The translations under genes were made by a program, and so were the position numbers. A stretch of DNA of 64,000 nucleotides. It comes from Streptomyces sp. ADI96-02. Lineage in GTDB: Bacteria > Actinomycetota > Actinomycetes > Streptomycetales > Streptomycetaceae. The stretch covers positions 5,468,432 through 5,532,431 of the forward strand of contig NZ_ML123034.1 in the NCBI RefSeq assembly GCF_003846185.1, in the 5' to 3' direction. The notes under the pieces were generated by a model. The model was not told the DNA's origin. It searched no databases and saw only the letters and a list, made by a program, of their open reading frames with translations. The stretch's first letter is position 1. Each line of letters begins with the position of its first letter. Positions 17,215-25,624 of the stretch are shown here, in pieces.

Positions 17215-19707
17215 TCAGCCGAACGCGGCCGGCGGGAACGCCTGTTCGGTCCAGATGGTCTTGCCGGTCGGGGTGTACCGCGTGCCCCACCGCTGGACGA
17301 GCTGGGCCACGATGAACAGCCCGCGCCCGCCCTCGTCGTCGTCCTTGCTGAGCCGCAGGTGCGGCGAGGTGTGGCTGCCGTCCGCGAGTTCGCACAGGAG
17401 CGTCCGGTCGCGGATGAGGCGCAGGCGCAGCGGTCCGCCCGCGTGCCGCACCGCGTTGGTGACCAGCTCGCTGACGACGAGTTCGGTCGAGAACGACAGC
17501 TCCTCCAGTCCCCACGCCTCCAGTTGGCCGGTGGCCAGCTCGCGGGCGCGGCCGACGGCCAGCGGCTCGGCGGTCAACTCCCAGTCGGCCACCTGCCGGT
17601 CGCTCAGTTCGCGGGTGCGCACCAGCAGGAGCGCGGTGTCGTCGGCGGTCGTCCCGTCCGGCGCCAGCTCGGAGATCGCCCGGTCGCACAGCTCCTCCAG
17701 CGAGGCCTGGCGGTCGCCGAGGACGCGGCCCAGGGTGTCGAGGCCGAGGCCGATGTCGTGGTCGCGGGCTTCGACCAGGCCGTCGGTGAACAGGGCCAGC
17801 AGGCTCCCCGCCGGCAGCTCGATCTCCGCCGACTCGAAGGGGAGCCCGCCCAGGCCGAGCGGCGGTCCCGCGGGCAGGTCCGGGAACGACACCCGGCCGT
17901 CCGGGTCGACGACCGCCGGCGGGAGGTGCCCGGCGCGGGCCATCACGCACTGGCGCGAGACCGGATCGTAGACCGCGTAGAGGCAGGTCGCCCCGGTGGT
18001 CACCTCGTCGTACGTGTCCTGGGACGAGCCGTGGACGTCCGACTGCTGGCTCACCGGCTGGCCCACCAGGTCGTCGAGGCGGGTCAGCAGCTCGTCGGGA
18101 GCCATGTCGAGCTGGGCGAAAGCGCGTACGCTCGCGCGCAGCCGGCCCATCGTCGCGGCGGCCCGCAGCCCGTGTCCGACGACGTCCCCGACCACCAGCC
18201 CGACCCGCGTCCCGGACAGCGGGATCACGTCGAACCAGTCTCCGCCGACCCCCGTCGCGGCGTCCGTCGGCAGGTAGCGGTAGGCGATGTCGACGGCGGA
18301 CAGCGGCGGCACGTGGTGCGGAAGCAACTGGCGCTGGAGGACGAGCGAGGCGGTGCGTTCGCGGGTGAACCGGCGGGCGTTGTCGATGGACACCGCGGCC
18401 CGGGCCGCCAGCTCGTCGGCCAGCGCCACCTCGCCGTTGTCGAAGGTGGTGGCGAGGCCGAAACCGTCGCCGCGCACGAAGGTGACGAGCCCCAGGACGC
18501 TGCCACCGGCGCGCAGGGGGACCACCAGCGCGCTGTCGTCGAGCACCAGCCCGCCGGAGGCCAGGCTGCGGTTCTGCGGCGAACCGGGCGGGTAGGCGAC
18601 CGGCGGATAGCGGTGCCGCGGATCGTCGGGGTCCTCCGGGTCGCCCGCCTGCGTCCCGCCGGCCGCCCGCGCGAGATCCGGATCGGGCGCCCCGGCCCGC
18701 GCGGGCCGCTCGGCGACCCGCAGGAGAACGGTGCCCGCCGCGTCGGCGGCGGTCGGCGCCTCGCCCGTCACCGTGGCCCGCGTGACGTCGACCCGTACGG
18801 CGGCGGCGAACCCCGGCACGGTCACCTCGGCGATCTCCTGCGCGGTGGTGACCACGTCCAGCGCCGTGCCGATGCTGCGGCCCGCCTCGACCAGCAGGGC
18901 CAGCCGCTGCTGGGCGCGGTGGCGGTCGGAGATGTCGAAGGAGTCCTCGCACACTCCGAGCGCGTGCCCGTGGGCGTCCTGGAGCCGGTAGTAGGAGCAG
19001 GACCACAGGTGGTCCTGCTCCGGATCGGTGGGCGGACGGTCCAGGAAGTGCAGGTCGAGGATGGGTTCGCCGGTGGCGAGGACGTGGCGCATGACGCTGT
19101 CGAGCGTCTGCGGGTATCCGGTGGTGACGAAGCGCCCCCGGGGATACAGCTCCCCCGGCCGCCGGCCGCGGTACTCCTCGAACGGCCGCCCGATCTCCCG
19201 TTCGTAGGCCGTGTTGCTCCAGGTCAGACGGAGGTCGGTGTCGTAGATGGCCAGCCCGACCGGCGACTGCGTGGCCAGGCCCTGGAGCAGGGCGAGCCGC
19301 GACTCCCACTGACGCAGCGTGTCCAGTTCGGCCACCACCAGCACCCGGTCCGGTGCGCCCGCCGGGGTGCCGCCGGGCCCGTCCGGCAGCGTGCACATCG
19401 CCGTTCCGACCAGCAGCTCGCTGCCGTCCGGGCGGCGCGCCAGCCGGATGTCGTGACCCGCGATGGTGGGCCCGGCCGCGGAGGGGCCGGTCTCCGTCCG
19501 GGAGCGGGGCCCGCCGCCCGGCGTTGCCGACAGGAACGCGCCCACCGGCCGGCCGACGGCCTCGTGCGCACCGCAGCCGAACAGCTCCGCGGCGGCCGGG
19601 CTCCACCCGATGACGGTGCCGGCGGCGTCGAGCACCACCGTGGCGGCCCTGGTGATGTCCAGGGGGCCGCGGAAGTCGGCGTTCTCCGCCGTGTTCGCTG
19701 CGCTCAC
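17215..19707 (-). CDS. PAS-PAS-GAF-SpoIIE phosphatase with C-terminal RsbW-like ATPase
   Basis: 830-residue cytoplasmic regulator of the RsbU/RsbP type. Domains in order: PAS (VVLDAAGTVIGWSPAAAELFG), second PAS (GLAIYDTDLRLTWSNTAYE), GAF (about 285-460), SpoIIE/PP2C phosphatase (TGVGGDWFDVIPL, GLVVGDVVGHGLRAAATMG, LLALFTDGLVEARD, DDTALLLVRTR) and an anti-sigma-type HATPase (FSTELVVSELVTNAVRHAGG, DEGGRGLFIVAQL). Phosphatase and switch-kinase functions are thus in one chain. GTG 19707 begins the conserved part; the frame is open to an ATG at 19803, and neither has a strong ribosome site. It probably links a sensed signal to a STAS protein and a sigma factor, none of which is adjacent. Confidence 0.85.
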   Translation of the reverse strand: MSAANTAENADFRGPLDITRAATVVLDAAGTVIGWSPAAAELFGCGAHEAVGRPVGAFLSATPGGGPRSRTETGPSAAGPTIAGHDIRLARRPDGSELLVGTAMCTLPDGPGGTPAGAPDRVLVVAELDTLRQWESRLALLQGLATQSPVGLAIYDTDLRLTWSNTAYEREIGRPFEEYRGRRPGELYPRGRFVTTGYPQTLDSVMRHVLATGEPILDLHFLDRPPTDPEQDHLWSCSYYRLQDAHGHALGVCEDSFDISDRHRAQQRLALLVEAGRSIGTALDVVTTAQEIAEVTVPGFAAAVRVDVTRATVTGEAPTAADAAGTVLLRVAERPARAGAPDPDLARAAGGTQAGDPEDPDDPRHRYPPVAYPPGSPQNRSLASGGLVLDDSALVVPLRAGGSVLGLVTFVRGDGFGLATTFDNGEVALADELAARAAVSIDNARRFTRERTASLVLQRQLLPHHVPPLSAVDIAYRYLPTDAATGVGGDWFDVIPLSGTRVGLVVGDVVGHGLRAAATMGRLRASVRAFAQLDMAPDELLTRLDDLVGQPVSQQSDVHGSSQDTYDEVTTGATCLYAVYDPVSRQCVMARAGHLPPAVVDPDGRVSFPDLPAGPPLGLGGLPFESAEIELPAGSLLALFTDGLVEARDHDIGLGLDTLGRVLGDRQASLEELCDRAISELAPDGTTADDTALLLVRTRELSDRQVADWELTAEPLAVGRARELATGQLEAWGLEELSFSTELVVSELVTNAVRHAGGPLRLRLIRDRTLLCELADGSHTSPHLRLSKDDDEGGRGLFIVAQLVQRWGTRYTPTGKTIWTEQAFPPAAFG

Positions 19708-19822
19708 CGCGCCACACCGGCCTGGTTCATTACTCTCAGAATCCGCCCTGCCCGGGAGCGGCACAACCGCGGTGGTCCACTCCGGGCCCGGCGGCGGCGC
19801 CACCGCCGTCGGCCGAGGGCGG

Positions 19823-20452
19823 TCAGCGCACGCCGTCGGGGCGGAACTGCACGCTGATCCGGGGCCCCACCGCGCGCGCGGTCTTGAGGATCGCGTGCTC
19901 CCAGGTGCGCTGGCAGCTGCCGCCCATGACGATCAGGTCGCCGTGCCCCAGCGGCCTGCGGACGGCTGCGGGCCCGGCGATACGCGGCCTCAGCGCCAGA
20001 TGGCGCGGCGCTCCGAGCGAGAGGATCGCCACCATGGTGTCGTGCGTGCTGCCGCGGCCGATCGTGTCGCCGTGCCAGGCGACCCCGTCGCGCCCGTCGC
20101 GGTAGTGGCACAGCCCGGCCGTGGTGAACGGTCCGCCCAGCTCGGGCCCGTAGTGCGCGCTGAGCGCCGCGCGGGCGGCGTCCAGGGCCGGATGCGGCAG
20201 GGCGTCGTCCCGGCCGTAGAAGGCCAGCAGCCTCGGCACCGGGACCACCCGTTCGTACATCATCCGCTCCTCGGCCCGCCACGGGACGTCGCGCGCCAGC
20301 GTCTCGAACAGCGCGTCCGCCCCGCCGAGCCACTGCGGGAGTACGTCGATCCAGGCGCCGTGGCCCAGGTGCGTGCGCCGCAGGCCGTCGAGCGGGCCCA
20401 CGCGGACCTCGGTCTCCTGGTCGAAAAGAGAGGGTTGCAGGTGTGCGGCCAT
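19823..20452 (-). CDS. AlkB-like 2-oxoglutarate/Fe(II) dioxygenase
   Basis: 209-residue member of the AlkB family, Fe(II)/2-oxoglutarate oxygenases that oxidatively demethylate alkylated nucleic acid bases. The iron ligands are visible in VAWHGDTIG (H-x-D) and the distal His in QRTWEHAI; RISVQFRP supplies the 2-oxoglutarate-binding Arg. The nucleotide-flipping region LLAFYGRDD differs somewhat from E. coli AlkB and fits the actinobacterial branch. A 14-bp perfect inverted repeat lies 12 bp upstream of the ATG. Substrate is inferred from family only. Confidence 0.87.
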   Translation of the reverse strand: MAAHLQPSLFDQETEVRVGPLDGLRRTHLGHGAWIDVLPQWLGGADALFETLARDVPWRAEERMMYERVVPVPRLLAFYGRDDALPHPALDAARAALSAHYGPELGGPFTTAGLCHYRDGRDGVAWHGDTIGRGSTHDTMVAILSLGAPRHLALRPRIAGPAAVRRPLGHGDLIVMGGSCQRTWEHAILKTARAVGPRISVQFRPDGVR

Positions 20453-20463
20453 ACGCCGAGCCT

Positions 20464-20495
20464 AACGCCATTCGCACGTGTGTGCGAATGGCGTT
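20464..20495. repeat. Perfect 14-bp inverted repeat between GMC gene and alkB-like gene
   Basis: AACGCCATTCGCAC (20464-20477), loop GTGT, GTGCGAATGGCGTT (20482-20495). It sits after the stop of the choline dehydrogenase-like gene and just before the start of the AlkB-like gene, both on the minus strand. It is only moderately GC-rich and has no T-tract, so it may be either a terminator or an operator. Confidence 0.7.
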
Positions 20496-20518
20496 CGACG
20501 GAGTCGTGGAGCCCGGTC

Positions 20519-22078
20519 TCACGCCTCCTTGATCATGTCGGCGCACTTCTCGCCGATCATCATCGTGGTGATGCACGGGTTGACCGTCGGCAGGAACGGC
20601 ATGACGGAGGCGTCCGCGACCCGCAGCCCGGCGACCCCCTTGACCCGCAACCGCGGGTCCAGCGGCGAGTCCGGGTCCCCCTCCGGGCCCATGCGCACCG
20701 TGCCCGCCGGGTGGTAGACGGTGTTGTGCGTCTCACGGATGTACTCCAGCAGCTCCCCGTCCGTCCGGGCGTGCGGACCGGGGGCGAGCTCCGCGCCCGC
20801 CCACGCGGCCATCTGCGGCTGCGCGACGATCTCCCGCGCCAGCCGCAGCCCGTGCGTCATCACCCGTACGTCGTGCTCGTCGGTGAAGTAGCGCGGGTCC
20901 ACCCGGGGCTTGTCCCGGAAGTCGCGGGTGCGCAGCCGGACCGTTCCCCTGGACCGGGCCCGGGTGACGTTCGGGGTCAGGCAGAACGCGTTCTCCGACG
21001 TCGGGTAGCCGCGCCGGTAGGTGTTGAGGTCGAAGGGCACGGACCCGTAGTGGAACATCAGGTCCGGCCGGTCGAGTCCCGGCTCGGTGTCGGCGAAGAC
21101 GCCGATCTCCCACCACTGGGTCGACGAGGTGACCATGGGCCGCTTCGCCTCCCACATGATCACGCCCTCGGGGTGGTCCTGGAGGTGCGAGCCGACGCCC
21201 GGCGAGTCCACCCGCACGTCCACCCCGGACTCCCGCAGATGCGCGGCCGGGCCGATGCCCGAGAGCATCAGCAGCTTCGGCGAGTCGATCGCACCGCAGG
21301 CCACGATCACCTCCCGCCGGGCGCGGACCGCACCGCTGTGGACGGTGTCCGGCTCCAGGTACTCGACGCCGGAGCACCGACCGCCGTCGAACAGCAGCCG
21401 CTTCGCCTGGAGCCCCGTACGCACCTCCAGGTTCGGGCGCGAGCCGAGGACCGGGTGGAGGTAGGAGACCGAGGCCGACGACCGGGTGCCGTCCTCGCGG
21501 GCGTTGATCTGGAACCAGTGCGCGCCCCGCACCACGGTCGCGCCCGTGTTGAACGGCGTGGTCGGGATGCCCGAGGCCGCGCACGCCGAGAGCAGCGCCG
21601 TACCGCACGGGTCGTTCGGCGGCACCGTGCGGATGGTGACGGGGCCGGAGCGGCCGTGGTGGTCGCCGGGCGCGTCGTTCGTCTCCAGCCGCCGGTAGAG
21701 CGGGAAGCAGTCCGCCGCGCTCCACCCGGTGCAGCCCAGGGCGCCCCACTCGTCGAGGTCCTCGGCCGGGGCCCAGAAGGCGATGCACGAGTTGTGCGAG
21801 GAGCAGCCGCCGAGCACCTTGGCGCGGGCGTGCCGCAGGTAGCTGTTGCCGTTCTCCTGCGGCTCGACGGGATAGTCCCAGTCGTAACCGGACTCCAGCA
21901 GCTCCATCCACCTCTCCAGGCGCAGGACGCTGTCGTCGCCGACGTCCGACGGGCCGGCCTCCAGGACGCAGACGGTGACGGACGGGTCCTCGGTCAGCCG
22001 TGCGGCGACGACGGACCCCGCCGTGCCGCCGCCCACCACGACGTAGTCGAACGCGGCACCAGGGCTCTCTTCGGACAT
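20519..22078 (-). CDS. betA: GMC oxidoreductase, choline dehydrogenase-like
   Basis: 519-residue FAD-dependent glucose-methanol-choline oxidoreductase. The FAD Rossmann motif is DYVVVGGGTAGSVVAARL, followed by the GMC signature region ARAKVLGGCSSHNSCIAFW and the second signature VIVACGAIDSPKLLMLSGIG; the catalytic His-Asn pair lies in THNTVYHPAGT and PTVNPCITTM. It oxidises an alcohol such as choline to an aldehyde. It lies downstream of a betaine-aldehyde-type dehydrogenase and an APC permease on the same strand, which suggests uptake and two-step oxidation of choline to glycine betaine. ATG 22078 has GGAG eight bases upstream. Substrate is by context and family. Confidence 0.82.
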   Translation of the reverse strand: MSEESPGAAFDYVVVGGGTAGSVVAARLTEDPSVTVCVLEAGPSDVGDDSVLRLERWMELLESGYDWDYPVEPQENGNSYLRHARAKVLGGCSSHNSCIAFWAPAEDLDEWGALGCTGWSAADCFPLYRRLETNDAPGDHHGRSGPVTIRTVPPNDPCGTALLSACAASGIPTTPFNTGATVVRGAHWFQINAREDGTRSSASVSYLHPVLGSRPNLEVRTGLQAKRLLFDGGRCSGVEYLEPDTVHSGAVRARREVIVACGAIDSPKLLMLSGIGPAAHLRESGVDVRVDSPGVGSHLQDHPEGVIMWEAKRPMVTSSTQWWEIGVFADTEPGLDRPDLMFHYGSVPFDLNTYRRGYPTSENAFCLTPNVTRARSRGTVRLRTRDFRDKPRVDPRYFTDEHDVRVMTHGLRLAREIVAQPQMAAWAGAELAPGPHARTDGELLEYIRETHNTVYHPAGTVRMGPEGDPDSPLDPRLRVKGVAGLRVADASVMPFLPTVNPCITTMMIGEKCADMIKEA

Positions 22079-22136
22079 CGCTACTCCAGACTCGGCGGGC
22101 GCCCCGCGCGCGCGTGTGCTCACCGGGCGCGGATTC

Positions 22137-23723
22137 TCAGCCGTTCGGCGGGGGCGGGGGAGCGGTGGGGTCGGCGGACTGGAAGCGGTGCTCGGCGAGC
22201 ACACCGGTCTTGTGCCGTTGGACGAACCAGTAGTAGGCGAAGCCGCCGACGGCGACGATGCCGATGAAGAGGAACGCGCCCCAGCGCAGATACCAGTGCT
22301 GCGGGCCCGTCGCGTTGTACACCTCGGCCCGGGGCCAGGCGAGGTTGAGCGACATCGCCGCTCCCCAGAGCACCGCCAGGACGTTGATCGGCAGCCCCCA
22401 GCGGCCCAGCGAGAACTTGCCCTCGCGCGGTTCCCACCGGCCGCGCAGCCGCTGGACCAGCATGGGCAGGGTGACCAGCAGATACGCCAGGTAGATCATG
22501 ATGATCGCGATGCTGGTGATCACCGAGAAGATCTGCGGCTGGTTGATGTTGACCACCAGGATCACCACGCCCACCACGCCGATCACCACGGCCGGTACCA
22601 CGGGCGTCCGGAAGCGGGGGCTGACCCGGGCGAGCTTCGTGCCGGCGGGCAGGTTGTTGTCCCGCGCCATGGCGAACATCAGCCGGATGCCGGCCGCCTG
22701 CACGGCCAGGACGCAGACCGTGATCGCGATGACGACCGCCCAGAGGAAGACCTCTCCGACGGTGTGCCCCAGCGTCTCCAGCACCACGTACTGCAAGCCG
22801 CCCGTGGCCAGCTCCTCGGCGTGCAGGTCCGGCACCGACAGCAGCGCGAACAGCAGGATGAACGCGCCGATGAGGAACGACGCGATGAGCGCCCGCAGGA
22901 TGGCCCTCGGCGCGTTGCGGCCCGGGTTGTGCGACTCCTCGCCGAGCGAGGACGCGGTGTCGAAGCCGTACATGACGTACGCCGAGGCCAGGGAGGCGGT
23001 GAGGAACGCGCCGAAGTAACCGAGCGACTGACCGGCCCCCAGACCGTCCGTCTGGGTCAGCGCGCTGCTGGGGCCGCGGGTGATGTGGGCCCCGAGGAAG
23101 ATGATCAGCGCCACGGCGGCGATGAGCTCGATGAAGACGCCCGCGGAGTTGATCCGGGCCATGAGCTTCACCCCGAACGCGTTCACCACCGTGGAGAACA
23201 GGATGAGCACGGTGCCCAGCAGCACCGCGTTCGCCGCCTGGTCGTTCCGGCCGCTGCCGTCCCCGACGAACTGGAACCAGCTGTCGATCTGCGGCAGCGT
23301 GATCTGGTAGGCCAACGCCACGGCGGACAGCGTCACCATCGTGGCCGTCATCATCATCCAGCCGCCGAGCCAGCCCACGTGCGGACCGCCCATGTTCTTC
23401 GCCCAGTTGTAGATGGAACCGGCCACCGGGTACCGGGCGGCCAGCTCGCAGAAGCACAGCGCCACCATGAGCTGGCCGACGAAGACCATCGGCCAGGACC
23501 ACCAGTAGGCCGGGCCGCCGAAGCTGATGCCGAAGTAGAACAGCTGGAAGGTGCCGGTGAGGATCGAGATGTAGCTGATCCCGGCGGCGAAGGTGTGGAA
23601 GTTGCCCAGCGTCCGCTTGAGCTCCGGCCGGTACCCCAGCTCGCCCAGCGCGTCGTCGTCGTCCTGGGTCTGGGTCCTCGGCGGCGTCGCGGGGCCCTGC
23701 CCGCCTCCCGCGCCGGTGCTCAC
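22137..23723 (-). CDS. APC-family amino acid/amine permease
   Basis: 528-residue transporter with about twelve helices and the APC superfamily N-terminal pattern (FAAGISYISILTGTFQLFYFG, then YPVAGSIYNWAKNMGG) and YGFDTASSLGEESHNPGRNAPRAI, as in amino acid/choline permeases of Streptomyces. The GTG start overlaps the stop of the aldehyde dehydrogenase gene (GTGA) and 58 bp separate it from the GMC gene, so the three form one operon. The most likely cargo is choline or a related amine; amino acids are the alternative. Confidence 0.83.
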   Translation of the reverse strand: MSTGAGGGQGPATPPRTQTQDDDDALGELGYRPELKRTLGNFHTFAAGISYISILTGTFQLFYFGISFGGPAYWWSWPMVFVGQLMVALCFCELAARYPVAGSIYNWAKNMGGPHVGWLGGWMMMTATMVTLSAVALAYQITLPQIDSWFQFVGDGSGRNDQAANAVLLGTVLILFSTVVNAFGVKLMARINSAGVFIELIAAVALIIFLGAHITRGPSSALTQTDGLGAGQSLGYFGAFLTASLASAYVMYGFDTASSLGEESHNPGRNAPRAILRALIASFLIGAFILLFALLSVPDLHAEELATGGLQYVVLETLGHTVGEVFLWAVVIAITVCVLAVQAAGIRLMFAMARDNNLPAGTKLARVSPRFRTPVVPAVVIGVVGVVILVVNINQPQIFSVITSIAIIMIYLAYLLVTLPMLVQRLRGRWEPREGKFSLGRWGLPINVLAVLWGAAMSLNLAWPRAEVYNATGPQHWYLRWGAFLFIGIVAVGGFAYYWFVQRHKTGVLAEHRFQSADPTAPPPPPNG

Positions 23724-25189
23724 TCGAACCACCGCTGCGGGACCGCGGCCACGTTGCGCCAGATGTGCTTGGCCTCCTGGTACTCGGCCAGCCCGGCCGG
23801 TCCCAGCTCGCGGCCGAAGCCGGACTGCTTCATGCCGCCCCATTCCGCCTGCGGTACGTAGGGGTGGAAGTCGTTGATCCAGACGGTGCCCGCACGCAGC
23901 CGGGAGGCGACCCGGTGGGCCCGTCCGCCGTCCTGCGTCCAGACCGCGCCCGCCAGGCCGTACACGGTGTCGTTCGCCATGCGGACCGCGTCGTCCTCGT
24001 CGCGGAACCGCTCGACGGTGAGCACCGGCCCGAACGACTCGTCCCGCACCACGGACATCCGGGAGGTGCACTCGTCGAGCACCGTCGGCGGGTAGTAGAA
24101 GCCGTCCGCCAGCGCGGGATCGCTCGGCCGCTCGCCGCCGCAGCGCAGCACCGCGCCCTCGGCGACGCCCTCGGCCACGTACGCCTCCACCTTGTCCCGG
24201 TGCGCGGCGGAGATCAGCGGACCGCTGCGGGCGTCCTCGTCGAAGGGCCCGCCGAGCCTGATCCGGCGGGCCCGCGCGACCAGCTCGTCGACGAACCGGT
24301 CGTGCAGCTCGTCCTGGACCAGGAGCCGCGCCCCGGCGGAACACACCTGGCCGGAGTGGAGGAACACGGCCATCAGCGCGTAGTCGACGGCGGTCTCGAA
24401 CGCGGCGTCGGCGAAGACGATGTTGGGGTTCTTGCCGCCCAGCTCCAGGGCGATCTTCTTCACCGTGGGCGCGGCGGCGGCCATGATGCGCCGCCCGGTG
24501 ACGAGTCCGCCCGTGAACGACACCATGTCCACCCGGGCGTCCTCGGTGAGCGGCGCGCCGACGACGGCCCCCGCCCCGAGCACCAGGTTGGCGACGCCGT
24601 CGGGCAGCCCCGCCTCGGCCAGCAGCCGCATGAGCAGGACGGCGGTGTGCGGGGTCAGCTCGCTGGGCTTGAGGACGAAGGTGTTGCCGGCCGCGAGCGC
24701 CGGAGCGACCTTCCAGGCCGTCTGGAGCAGCGGATAGTTCCACGGGGTGATGAGCGCGCAGACGCCGACGGGTTCGTGGACGATACGGCTGTCCGTGTCG
24801 GGGCTGCCGGTGTCGACGACCCGGTCCGTGCCCCCGGCGGCGGCCAGATTGCCGAAGTAGCGGAAGCAGTTCGCGATGTCGTCCATGTCGTAGGCGCTCT
24901 CGACCAGCCGCTTGCCGGTGTCCAGGGACTCGGCGCGGGCGAACACCGCCTTGTCGCGCTCCAGCAGGTCGGCCACGCGCAGCAGCAGCCGCCCCCGCTC
25001 CGCGGCCGCCGTACCGGGCCAGGGCCCTTCGTCGAAGGCCCGCCGGGCGGCGGCGACCGCGGCCAGCGCGTCCTCGGCCCCGCCTTCGTCGACGGTCGCC
25101 ACCGGGGCGCCGTCGGCGGGGCAGCGGATCTCACGCGTCCCGCCGTCGGCCGCGGCGGTCCACTGGCCGCCGATGAACAGCTCCGGCAT
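23720..25189 (-). CDS. betB: Betaine-aldehyde-type NAD+ dehydrogenase
   Basis: 489-residue aldehyde dehydrogenase. NAD-binding segment ITPWNYPLLQTAWKVAPALAAGN, the general base in IALELGGKNPNIVF and the catalytic Cys in HSGQVCSAGARLLV are all present, as is the C-terminal DFHPYVPQAEWGGMKQSGFGRELG typical of the BADH/ALDH9 branch. It would oxidise the aldehyde produced by the GMC enzyme encoded two genes downstream. ATG 25189 is preceded by GGAGGAG. It is the first gene of the operon, with its promoter in the divergent region upstream. Confidence 0.87.
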   Translation of the reverse strand: MPELFIGGQWTAAADGGTREIRCPADGAPVATVDEGGAEDALAAVAAARRAFDEGPWPGTAAAERGRLLLRVADLLERDKAVFARAESLDTGKRLVESAYDMDDIANCFRYFGNLAAAGGTDRVVDTGSPDTDSRIVHEPVGVCALITPWNYPLLQTAWKVAPALAAGNTFVLKPSELTPHTAVLLMRLLAEAGLPDGVANLVLGAGAVVGAPLTEDARVDMVSFTGGLVTGRRIMAAAAPTVKKIALELGGKNPNIVFADAAFETAVDYALMAVFLHSGQVCSAGARLLVQDELHDRFVDELVARARRIRLGGPFDEDARSGPLISAAHRDKVEAYVAEGVAEGAVLRCGGERPSDPALADGFYYPPTVLDECTSRMSVVRDESFGPVLTVERFRDEDDAVRMANDTVYGLAGAVWTQDGGRAHRVASRLRAGTVWINDFHPYVPQAEWGGMKQSGFGRELGPAGLAEYQEAKHIWRNVAAVPQRWFE

Positions 25190-25624
25190 GCGCTCCTCCA
25201 GTTGCCTCTGTGGCTATCCCCTTACAGAAGGTAAGCGCAGGGGGCGCAGCGCGCAGCGTAAGAGGCCCGGGGAATTCGTGTCGAGGTGCGTGCGGCGGTC
25301 GGCGATCGCAGCCGCCGCCGACGCCGCGGGCGGTGCCGCCGTCCGCCGGAAGGCGGGCCGCGCCCGGCTCCGGCCGATCGCCCGCACGGGCCGGTCATCC
25401 GGACCACGTCAGCACGCCGGAAGGTCCTGGTGGACCGCAACGGGTCCGAGGCCCCGGCTTCACTCGATGGAGTGACTGCCCGGATGCTCCCGGTTTCCGC
25501 GGGGTAGATCGCGCCGGTACGCACGGTGGTCCGGCCGCCCGCCCGCCCGCACTCCGCGACGCGGGCGGGCGGCCCGGACCACCGACAGAGAAGACGTCTC
25601 CAGCACCATGGAAGGGATCAGTCC
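25190..25624. other. 435-bp divergent intergenic region
   Basis: Separates the betB-type operon (minus) from an alpha/beta hydrolase gene (plus). No gene is supported: open frames here lack homology and ribosome binding sites. It contains a very strong hairpin (25524-25584, described separately) and near 25220-25240 a short A/T-containing stretch that could hold the operon promoter, but I cannot assign -10/-35 hexamers with confidence. Confidence 0.5.
25524..25584 (+). repeat. Long perfect stem-loop (23 bp) ahead of hydrolase gene
   Basis: Left arm 25524-25546 pairs with right arm 25561-25584 over 23 base pairs with a single bulged C at 25573 and a 14-base loop. The outer part is CGGTGGTCCGG/CCGGACCACCG and the inner part is a G/C run. 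It ends 40 bases before the TTG start of the hydrolase, so it is within the expected 5' leader. No gene upstream on this strand needs a terminator. Confidence 0.7.

Noticed and set aside
22137..24743. Upstream extension of the APC permease frame to 868 codons
   Set aside because: The extension runs out of frame through the aldehyde dehydrogenase gene, which is clearly coding; a GTGA overlap gives the natural permease start.
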